DNA of 6,931 nt from Nitrospirota bacterium. GTDB lineage: Bacteria; Nitrospirota; Nitrospiria; Nitrospirales; Nitrospiraceae. The notes beneath the pieces are model-generated. The model made no database searches. It worked only from the letters and a program-made list of their open reading frames with translations, and was not told where the DNA came from. Position numbers and translations under genes: made by a program. The stretch is from the NCBI GenBank assembly GCA_016235225.1, contig JACRLS010000108.1, positions 1 to 6,931 on the forward strand. Direction: 5' to 3'. Positions 1 through 4,748 of this stretch are shown here, piece after piece. Within the stretch, counting starts at the first letter, position 1, and every line of letters starts with the position of its first letter.

Positions 1-13
1 GCTGTGGAGAGCG

Positions 14-42
14 TTGACAAGTGATTGAACAGGCGCAAGAAT
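14..42 (+). promoter_or_regulatory. candidate sigma70-type promoter for the uncharacterised gene at 116
   Basis: A perfect TTGACA lies at 14-19, followed by a 17-nt spacer and AAGAAT at 37-42 (4 of 6 matches to TATAAT). Transcription would begin near position 49, giving a leader of about 65 nt to the ATG at 116. The spacing is ideal and the -10 is only fair. The call rests on sequence pattern alone. The window starts just upstream, so an overlapping upstream gene cannot be excluded. Confidence 0.4.
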
Positions 43-115
43 CACGCCCCAGTGTGCAATCCGTATGGGCGTACTATGCCGGTCAGTATACTCAATAGTT
101 GGACAGCGATGTCGA

Positions 116-973
116 ATGCCTGACCTTAAGCGAGAACGATTTGTTATCGAAGAATTCTGCAGGCGCTTATCGGTGCTCGTTCGCGAGGATTGCGTCGCCG
201 AATCATGGCCCGATTCTGAAAACCGAGAACCCGGAACGTGCGATGCGATCCTTAAGCGAGGGGGGTCTTCCGGGGCCCTCGACCACACGCACCTGAATAG
301 CTTTCGCGATCACGTAAAAGACAATGTTCTGTTCAACTCCATCATTCTGCCATTGCAGAGCAGCCTCGCGCCGATCTGCAACAAACATCACATCAATATC
401 GTTCTTGGTATCCGCGAACTTCCTCGCGGCCACCGTGAAACCATGCGCCAGCTTGAGGCGTCCCTCTTGCGAATCATCCCCACAGTAGTCGACGACGGGC
501 AGTGGCATCGAATCACACTGGATAGCCCCGCGTGTGAGGTACACGTTTCCCGACGGGCAAGCAAACTCGCCGGCTGCTTCTTCCACCAACTCGCCCCAGA
601 AGGGCACAACATTGAGCTTCGCCAGGATATTGAGCGAGCGATCCGTCAGAAGAGTAAGCAGCTAACACGGTATAAGGCTGAGGGGAAGCGAACTGTCCTG
701 CTACTTGACACGGACGACATCTCATTGATCAACGAGTTCACCGTAGCAGATGCGTTTGCGACCGCTACAACCCAAATCGACCACTCTTGTCTCGACGAGG
801 TCTTCCTGTTTGACCAACCGGTCGGGGCCGATGTCCATTTCGTATGGCCGTTAAAGTTTCGTGGCGTATTTCAGCCGGATCGAATGTGGCTTGACGAATT
901 CCGCAGGGCACAGGGTGTCTTGCTTTGGAACTGGGACGACCAGGGACCGCCATATGTTGAGGACATCACGTAG
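116..973 (+). CDS. uncharacterised protein, possibly a PD-(D/E)XK nuclease-like fold
   Basis: I do not recognise a named family. I chose the ATG at 116 (285 aa, MPDLKRERFVIEEF...) because it opens with a charged helical segment. The in-frame ATG at 65 adds 17 residues that do not look conserved. Neither start has a clear Shine-Dalgarno. From memory, the layout resembles uncharacterised bacterial proteins with three features: an N-terminal helix, a 'WPDxEN...DAI...A(I/L)(E/D)HT' block, and a C-terminal 'KL..Y...G..TVLLL...DI.L.N' strand-turn. Here these are WPDSENREPGTCDAI (residues about 31-45), ALDHT (54-58) and RYKAEGKRTVLLLDTDDISLIN (185-206). The acidic residues after a helix, then D-H-T, hint at a restriction-endonuclease-like core, which is inference only. 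No signal peptide or membrane segment is visible. GC is lower than in the right-hand genes (hand counts 28/60 and 32/60 in two rows), which suggests horizontal acquisition. A small frame with a strong RBS follows 24 nt downstream. Confidence 0.7.
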   Translation: MPDLKRERFVIEEFCRRLSVLVREDCVAESWPDSENREPGTCDAILKRGGSSGALDHTHLNSFRDHVKDNVLFNSIILPLQSSLAPICNKHHINIVLGIRELPRGHRETMRQLEASLLRIIPTVVDDGQWHRITLDSPACEVHVSRRASKLAGCFFHQLAPEGHNIELRQDIERAIRQKSKQLTRYKAEGKRTVLLLDTDDISLINEFTVADAFATATTQIDHSCLDEVFLFDQPVGADVHFVWPLKFRGVFQPDRMWLDEFRRAQGVLLWNWDDQGPPYVEDIT

Positions 974-1009
974 TTGCTGTCCAGAGAGGAGAATAAGGTG
1001 TCAGCAACT
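972..1009 (+). repeat. 8-bp inverted repeat around the stop codon and the next ribosome-binding site
   Basis: AGTTGCTG (972-979) and CAGCAACT (1002-1009) are perfect reverse complements separated by 22 nt. The left arm overlaps the TAG stop of the upstream gene. The loop contains the AGGAG ribosome-binding site (987-991) and the GTG start (998-1000) of the next small frame, and the right arm covers that frame's first codons. No U-run follows, so it does not look like an intrinsic terminator. A role in translational coupling is possible but inferred. Confidence 0.4.
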
Positions 1010-1084
1010 GTCTTGAGATTTAGGCATGCTAAGCCTCCTCATGCCGCCAGGGAGTCCGATGTTTCAGCATCGCATCAAAGTTGA
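998..1084 (+). CDS. 28-aa small reading frame or truncated gene start
   Basis: A GTG at 998 is preceded by AGGAG (987-991) with a 6-nt spacer. This is the best plus-strand Shine-Dalgarno in the window, and it starts 24 nt after the upstream stop. The frame reads MSATVLRFRHAKPPHAARES and runs on to TGA at 1082-1084. Basic N-terminal residues followed by Pro/Ala-rich sequence look like the opening of a longer protein. The frame ends exactly where the first 16-bp AGGGTCAGG repeat begins (1084), which suggests that a second gene of the operon was cut off by a rearrangement or insertion there. It could instead be a genuine small protein, or chance. Product unknown. Confidence 0.35.
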   Translation: MSATVLRFRHAKPPHAARESDVSASHQS

Positions 1085-1156
1085 GGGTCAGGTCTTGCAA
1101 TCATACATCAAGCCATACGGCCTGAGAGATCGTCCGGCTCAGGGTCAGGTCTTGCA
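1084..1156. repeat. pair of 16-bp direct repeats, REP/RAYT-like
   Basis: AGGGTCAGGTCTTGCA occurs identically at 1084-1099 and 1141-1156, a 57-bp period. Sequence between and after the copies includes short complementary segments (CATCAA 1106-1111 with TTGATG 1165-1170; GCCAT 1112-1116 with ATGGC 1168-1172), so the region can fold. From memory, the complement TGCAAGACCTGACCC recurs around REP-associated (Y1/IS200-like) transposase genes in environmental proteobacterial and Nitrospira-type genomes. No transposase is encoded in this window, so these would be non-autonomous copies or a remnant. Confidence 0.6.
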
Positions 1157-1209
1157 TTAGCACATTGATGGCTTCACCTCTGCAGCAACCTGCCGAGACA
1201 GGCTCGCCC

Positions 1210-1346
1210 CTCGTCGTTCGTATCTCAATCTTCGAGCGGGACTTGTGAGAAACGCGGGACAGGCGGGACGTGCCCTCTTCGCGAGTCGCGCCGGGACTTC
1301 ACGCTTGCGCGCCGGAGCGCTTCAGCGCGCAGGCACGAACGACGAG
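1210..1346. repeat. 12-bp inverted repeat flanking 113 bp
   Basis: CTCGTCGTTCGT at 1210-1221 and ACGAACGACGAG at 1335-1346 are perfect reverse complements. The enclosed segment is GC-rich, contains the 1306-1331 hairpin and encodes nothing recognisable. It could be a small non-autonomous mobile element, or a low-complexity CGTCGTTCGT-type intergenic repeat family. No target-site duplication is evident. Confidence 0.5.
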
Positions 1347-2262
1347 AGACGAAGCCCCAGCCGTGACGCTGCCGCTCATGACTACTCTTTGATGGCCTTG
1401 GCGCGCTTCTGGAGATAGGCGTTGCGGACCGCCACGTAGAGGTCCAGCGTCGCCTCCTCCACGCCCTGAAACTTTTATCGATCAGAAATCCGGTGGCATC
1501 ACGAAGCGTAAAGGGCGGGAGAAAGGGCAGCAGGAGATAGGGGCCCGGCTTGACCCCGTACACCCCAAGGGTCTGGCCGGCATCCTCGTTGGGCGTTTCC
1601 AGTTTGAACCACCGTCGGGCAGGATCCATGAAGCCCCCGACGCCCAACGTGCTGTTGATGAGGAACCGGCCGCCCTCGATGCCCGCGCCTTTGAGTTTGC
1701 CTTGGAACACGTTGTTCAGCAGGCGGGGGACGAAGCGCACGTTCTGAAAGAAATTGGCCACGCCGCGCTGGACCGCATCGGGAAGCACCCAGTTATAGGC
1801 CTGAGCCACGGGTTTCAACACATAGCGGTCGACCTTTCGATTGAATTCGAACACCACGCTGTTGTACGTCTCCCACGGATCGTAATCCTCTTGCGCCTTG
1901 CCGTCCGCCTCGTCCTCCTTCGCGAAGGGGTCGGGCGGCTCCTCGTCCGGTGGTGCAGCAGCCGGTGTGGCTTCCTGTGAAGGAGCCGGCTCTTCAGTTG
2001 CGAGGATGCCCGTTGGGGGTGCCTCGGGCTCACCCGTCGAGGTCGATGAGGCGGCTCCTTCCGCAGATGGCGTCGGGATGGGAGACTCCTCCGGGAGAGC
2101 CACAGGGGCCGTGACGACCGGCGACGACAGGCCTGGGCCCGCTTGCGTTCCGGGAAGATCGATCTCGAAGGAGCGGGGTTCTGAAAAGGAGGCACAACCT
2201 CCGAGCCCGAGCGCGGCAAGAAGGACGACGGAGGGCAGGGGACGTGTCACGGTGAATCGCAT
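1225..2262 (-). CDS. mlaA: MlaA/VacJ lipoprotein with internal deletion and frameshift
   Basis: MlaA is an outer-membrane lipoprotein that works with MlaC and MlaFEDB to return mislocalised phospholipids from the outer membrane. The start at 2262 gives MRFTVTRPL, a hydrophobic stretch and the lipobox LGGC, with the lipidated Cys at 23. A Pro/Ala/Glu-rich linker (about 30-125) follows, then the MlaA domain from YDPWETYN (127), with NFFQNVRFVPRLLNN, RFLINSTLGVGG and FTLRDATGFLID (to about 262). An ATG at 2271 is an alternative start; the longer TTG frame at 2328 is unlikely. After D262 (about 1477) the frame turns into Arg/Ser-rich nonsense to the stop at 1225. The expected C-terminus lies in another frame (see 1382-1474). 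About 30-40 conserved codons between the two are absent. As written, the product would lack the last helices and is probably non-functional, unless the sequence has an assembly error. No clear Shine-Dalgarno is visible. Confidence 0.8.
   Translation of the reverse strand: MRFTVTRPLPSVVLLAALGLGGCASFSEPRSFEIDLPGTQAGPGLSSPVVTAPVALPEESPIPTPSAEGAASSTSTGEPEAPPTGILATEEPAPSQEATPAAAPPDEEPPDPFAKEDEADGKAQEDYDPWETYNSVVFEFNRKVDRYVLKPVAQAYNWVLPDAVQRGVANFFQNVRFVPRLLNNVFQGKLKGAGIEGGRFLINSTLGVGGFMDPARRWFKLETPNEDAGQTLGVYGVKPGPYLLLPFLPPFTLRDATGFLIDKSFRAWRRRRWTSTWRSATPISRSAPRPSKSSHERQRHGWGFVSRRSCLRAEALRRASVKSRRDSRRGHVPPVPRFSQVPLED
1306..1331 (-). terminator. GC-rich hairpin downstream of mlaA
   Basis: TGCGCGC (1306-1312) pairs with GCGCGCA (1325-1331) around a 12-nt loop that itself contains AGCGCT. 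It lies about 50 bp past the original mlaA stop (1382), where a terminator is expected. No T-run follows on either strand, so it is not a canonical rho-independent terminator. It may only stabilise the 3' end. Confidence 0.25.
1382..1474 (-). pseudogene. mlaA: out-of-frame C-terminus of mlaA
   Basis: Read in the frame whose codons end at 1382, this stretch gives KFQGVEEATLDLYVAV, then RNAYLQKRAKAIKE and TAG at 1384-1382. This is the typical MlaA ending (compare the DPYxxVRxAYxQR motif of the family). It is shifted relative to the main mlaA frame, which reads the same bases as Arg-rich sequence. The junction lies around 1474-1480, at a TCGATAAAAGT stretch on the minus strand. Adding one base would restore the frame but not the missing 30-40 residues, so a deletion is implied as well. 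Confidence 0.8.
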
Positions 2263-2305
2263 CACGTGCATAGTCGAAGCGATCGCGGATCTGTTACGAA
2301 ACGGC

Positions 2306-2326
2306 GGCCGGAGACCGAGCCCGGCC
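2306..2326. repeat. GC-rich palindrome upstream of mlaA
   Basis: GGCCGG (2306-2311) and CCGGCC (2321-2326) form a perfect 6-bp stem with a 9-nt loop in the 130-bp gap between the phosphodiesterase stop and the mlaA start. The five-base A/T run beside it lies on the 5' side in the transcribed (minus) strand, so it does not make a terminator for the upstream operon. It would sit in the mlaA leader. Function unknown. Confidence 0.35.
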
Positions 2327-2392
2327 AAAAACGACGCACTCTACCAGAAACTCAATCCGAGAGCCACTGGAGCGAGCGGGATGAGCGTACCG

Positions 2393-2890
2393 TCACTCCG
2401 CTCGATCCGCAAGGGGGAGATGCTGCGGGATGATCTCATCACCGGTCAGCGTGAGAAGGCCCAGACTGCGTGGAAGCGAGAAGCGTTTCGGACCGGCGGA
2501 GCCGGGGTTAAAGAGCAGCATACGCTCCCGCCAGATCGCCGTAGGCTTGTGGGTGTGTCCGAAGACGCAGATGTCCGGTCGCTCCCGGTCGAGAAACGCT
2601 GCCCCGTCGCTCGTCAGGCTCCCTCCTTCGTACAGGATGTGACGGAGCGCGATGCGACGGGCGCCCAGCCGCAGCAGAGCTTCGGCGGCAAGGCCGCTCC
2701 GACCGAATCCGTCCACGTTGCCGGAGACCGCGTGGACCGGAGCCAGACGTTCAAGTTCGGCGAGCACGGAGGCGTCGCCGATGTCACCCGCGTGGAGAAT
2801 CTGATCGACACTCTGAAAGTGGCGCAGAATGGCGCGGTCGAAGAGGCCGTGCGTGTCGGCGATCACGCCGATGCGGAAGGTGCGGGTCAT
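2393..2890 (-). CDS. YfcE/MJ0936-type metallophosphoesterase
   Basis: A small cytosolic calcineurin-like phosphodiesterase of 165 aa, the usual size for the MJ0936/YfcE group. Family members hydrolyse phosphodiester bonds with two divalent metals; the physiological substrate is generally unknown. The visible metal and active-site motifs are D12-T-H14, HAGD (D36), GNVD (N58, replacing the common GNCD), R-H84, GHTH (H112, H114) and NPGS (128-131). The motif around H84 reads RHI where the family often has HG(H), but the histidine is kept. The ATG at 2890 overlaps the TGA of the upstream M48 peptidase gene (ATGA), so translation is probably coupled. No independent Shine-Dalgarno is close enough. 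It appears complete. Confidence 0.88.
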   Translation of the reverse strand: MTRTFRIGVIADTHGLFDRAILRHFQSVDQILHAGDIGDASVLAELERLAPVHAVSGNVDGFGRSGLAAEALLRLGARRIALRHILYEGGSLTSDGAAFLDRERPDICVFGHTHKPTAIWRERMLLFNPGSAGPKRFSLPRSLGLLTLTGDEIIPQHLPLADRAE

Positions 2891-4044
2891 TTCGGGCTTG
2901 GGGGGACTCCCGGCTCAAGGGAGGCGCGGATCGTTGTCCATTCAAAGGAGAACGGCACCGGCTCCTGTTTGGGGAGCGACGCCAGTTCCTGCTTCAGACG
3001 CTCCGCCCGAGCCGTGCTCATCGGATGGGTGGAGAGCAGTTCCACGTGCAGCTTGTCGGATTCCGAGAGCTTCTCGAAAAAGCGAATCATCCCGTCAGGG
3101 GGGATCTTGGCCCGGTGCACCAGCCGGATTCCTGTCACGTCCGCTTCCGTTTCCTGCTCCCGGCCGAACTTGAGCGTCAGCAGTTCGATCCCAAGCTGTT
3201 TGGCCAGGCCGACCAGCCCCTCCTGATTGCCGAACACAATCGAGGCGATCGCCACGAGTCCGAGCGTCTTGACGATGCGCTCCATCGCATGCCGCTGGAC
3301 GACATGATTGAGCTCGTGGGCCAGGACGCCCGCGACTTCCTCGGGGCTCTCCGCCTTCTTCATGAGCCCGGTGAACACGACCACGTAGCCTCCCGGCAAG
3401 GCGAAGGCGTTCACGGTGTCGCTTCGGACCACCGTCACGTCGAACCGGTACGGATTCTCTGGAATCTGATCGCTCAGCCGCTTGGTTATCTCTTGCACGG
3501 CGGCGACCGCGGGGCCGTCCTTGAGGACCGTCTGGTTGCGGAGAAAATCCGGGCGAGCTGACTCTCCGATCTGGCGTTCCCATTCGATCGGCACGTGCCG
3601 GGCCGCGCTTCGCGCCAGCAGATCCGACCCAAACCAGAAGAACAGCATGAGGCCGATGACCGACCCCGCTCCGGCGAGGAGCCACCCCCGCCGGCTGCTC
3701 CGCGCATGCCTCACGCGCTGGGCGGTCCGTTCGAGCTCAGCCGTGAGTACTGACGGGGCCGCGCGCCGAAAGGCCAGAATCGCGGCCGGGTCTTTGAAGT
3801 ACAGTGTGCGTGTACCGGTGGGATGCGCCCAGGTCAGCACCAGATGGTCGTGGTCGAACCCGCCCGCCCCGACGGAGAGCGTGCCGTACAGGATCAGCTC
3901 AGCCGGAGCCTCTGAGAGTCGGAACAACAGTCCGTCCGGCGTTACCTCAAGATAACAGGGGGCTCCAGTGCCAGGAAACCCCTCGCCGTAACAGAGCGCA
4001 TTCGGAGAGGTTGAGGTCGAGGCTGAGGTTGAGCGTGAATCCAT
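2887..4044 (-). CDS. membrane-anchored M48 family zinc metallopeptidase
   Basis: An integral-membrane protease of the M48 group with an N-terminal domain of unknown function. Positions below count from the GTG at 4062 (391 aa); the ATG at 4044 removes six residues and is the start I prefer. An N-terminal beta-rich region (about 24-115) precedes an Arg-rich stretch and one transmembrane helix (about 126-144). The peptidase domain carries HELNH at 249-253 (two zinc His and the catalytic Glu), a second stretch QETEAD with E304 as the probable third ligand, and STHP at 344-347, all typical of M48. Topology should place the peptidase outside the cytosol or at the membrane surface; such proteins act in envelope quality control. 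The gene sits 49 nt after the AIM24 stop and overlaps the phosphodiesterase by 4 nt. Codons near the start fall in a hexamer repeat encoding Ser/Thr, so the exact N-terminus is uncertain. Confidence 0.9.
   Translation of the reverse strand: MDSRSTSASTSTSPNALCYGEGFPGTGAPCYLEVTPDGLLFRLSEAPAELILYGTLSVGAGGFDHDHLVLTWAHPTGTRTLYFKDPAAILAFRRAAPSVLTAELERTAQRVRHARSSRRGWLLAGAGSVIGLMLFFWFGSDLLARSAARHVPIEWERQIGESARPDFLRNQTVLKDGPAVAAVQEITKRLSDQIPENPYRFDVTVVRSDTVNAFALPGGYVVVFTGLMKKAESPEEVAGVLAHELNHVVQRHAMERIVKTLGLVAIASIVFGNQEGLVGLAKQLGIELLTLKFGREQETEADVTGIRLVHRAKIPPDGMIRFFEKLSESDKLHVELLSTHPMSTARAERLKQELASLPKQEPVPFSFEWTTIRASLEPGVPPSPK
4007..4033. repeat. hexamer microsatellite at the M48 gene 5' end
   Basis: Four tandem units GAGGTT, GAGGTC, GAGGCT and GAGGTT plus GAG run from 4007 to 4033. 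On the coding strand they give the Ser/Thr-rich N-terminus (TSASTSTS). The unit length is a multiple of three, so copy-number change would alter protein length without breaking the frame. Confidence 0.6.
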
Positions 4045-4093
4045 TCGGAAGGCCCCCGTCACACCCTTAGCCTAGACCTCAGCCTTGCCCTCT

Positions 4094-4660
4094 CTACTCA
4101 GAGACCGGGATGAATTGTCGGATCCAAGCGCCGAATCCGCCGGGATTGCGGCTTTGGATGTACACCACGCCGGGCCCGCGGAACCGGCAGACGAAGCCCT
4201 CGCCCGAGGTAAAGCTGGCGATCCATCCGGCGGCGGCCCGCTCAATGGCATACGACGTTGTGGCCGTCCAAGCGACCAGGTGGGCATTGTCGACAATGTA
4301 CTCCTGGTCCGGCTTGAGCTCGACCTTGTGAATCGCGCCAAAACTGTTCAAGATCAACTGGCCCTGGCCGCTGATCTTCAGAATGAAGAGTCCTTCCCCG
4401 CCCAGGAGTCCACGCCCGAGACTTTGCATCTGGCTTTCGATCTTGACGCTCTCTGCGCCCGCGAGAAACCCGTCCTTTTGAACCAAGTATTCATTCACGC
4501 CGTCCAACTCGATGATCACCCCGCCCTCCATCTTGCTCTCGACCGCGATCGTCGGCGAGGCCGCAACCATGGCGCCCGACTCGGCCTTGACGGTTTCGCC
4601 CGACGCCAGGTCCACACGCACCAAGGGAAAGGCACCAGGGTACAAGATTTCACTTTTCAT
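4094..4660 (-). CDS. AIM24-family protein, apparently missing an internal block
   Basis: This is a member of the AIM24/TIGR00266 family: beta-barrel-like proteins of uncertain biochemical role in bacteria, named after a yeast mitochondrial protein. Recognisable blocks are VRVDLASGETVKAESGAMVA (14-33), VIIELDGVNEYLVQKDGFLAG (48-68), LLGGEGLFILKISGQG (85-100), SFGAI (106-110), YIVDNAHLVAW (121-131) and SGEGFVCRFRGPGVVYIQSRNP (152-173). Family members usually run to about 220 aa or more. Between the first and second blocks they carry a 'GGESFF...' segment, which is absent here: SKMEGG (42-47) runs directly into VIIELDG. That looks like an in-frame loss of about 40-45 codons near 4517-4522. GGAG eight nt before the ATG supports the start at 4660. 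It is the first gene of the minus-strand operon. Confidence 0.88.
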   Translation of the reverse strand: MKSEILYPGAFPLVRVDLASGETVKAESGAMVAASPTIAVESKMEGGVIIELDGVNEYLVQKDGFLAGAESVKIESQMQSLGRGLLGGEGLFILKISGQGQLILNSFGAIHKVELKPDQEYIVDNAHLVAWTATTSYAIERAAAGWIASFTSGEGFVCRFRGPGVVYIQSRNPGGFGAWIRQFIPVSE

Positions 4661-4699
4661 CTTCTGTGCTCCGTTATGAATGAAGGAAAGCCGGGCGCG

Positions 4700-4705
4700 A
4701 TTGTA
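4700..4705 (-). promoter_or_regulatory. extended -10 promoter for the AIM24-M48-phosphodiesterase operon
   Basis: On the minus strand TGCTACAAT gives a -10 hexamer TACAAT (5 of 6) with the extended TGn element, in the 88-bp gap after the amidohydrolase gene. Transcription would start near 4693, leaving a leader of about 33 nt to the ATG at 4660. No good -35 lies at 17 nt, which is acceptable for extended -10 promoters. Confidence 0.5.
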
Positions 4706-4748
4706 GCACGGGAAGGTGTGCGAATCCGGCTACGTCGGGCGGGTGCCG

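Larger units (their letters stand above)
1157..1381. other. non-coding tail region downstream of mlaA
   Basis: I find no supported gene here. The open minus-strand frame that crosses it (down to 1225) is the out-of-register read-through of mlaA and is Arg/Ser-rich nonsense. Structure seen: a 12-bp perfect inverted repeat (1210-1221 with 1335-1346), a GC-rich hairpin (1306-1331), and a near-duplicate GCGGGACA/GCGGGACG around 1255-1271. It is convergent intergenic space between the plus-strand locus and mlaA. Confidence 0.55.

Noticed and set aside
1..24. Possible tail of an upstream gene (AVESVDK then TGA at 22-24)
   Set aside because: Only seven codons are visible. They overlap the candidate TTGACA promoter, so they are too short to support.
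1084..1156. CRISPR array
   Set aside because: There are only two 16-bp copies, shorter than usual CRISPR repeats, and no further units or cas genes.
2306..2326. GC-rich palindrome as an intrinsic terminator after the phosphodiesterase gene
   Set aside because: The T-run is on the 5' side in the transcribed strand and no T-run follows the stem, so it is kept only as an inverted repeat.
2263..2328. Longer mlaA start at the TTG at 2328
   Set aside because: The added 22 residues precede a perfect lipoprotein signal peptide that begins at the ATG at 2262 (or 2271). A longer n-region would be atypical.
1898..3226. Long plus-strand open frame of 442 codons
   Set aside because: It lies antisense to mlaA, the phosphodiesterase and part of the M48 gene, all with clear family motifs. 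It is a GC-rich shadow frame with no recognisable domain.
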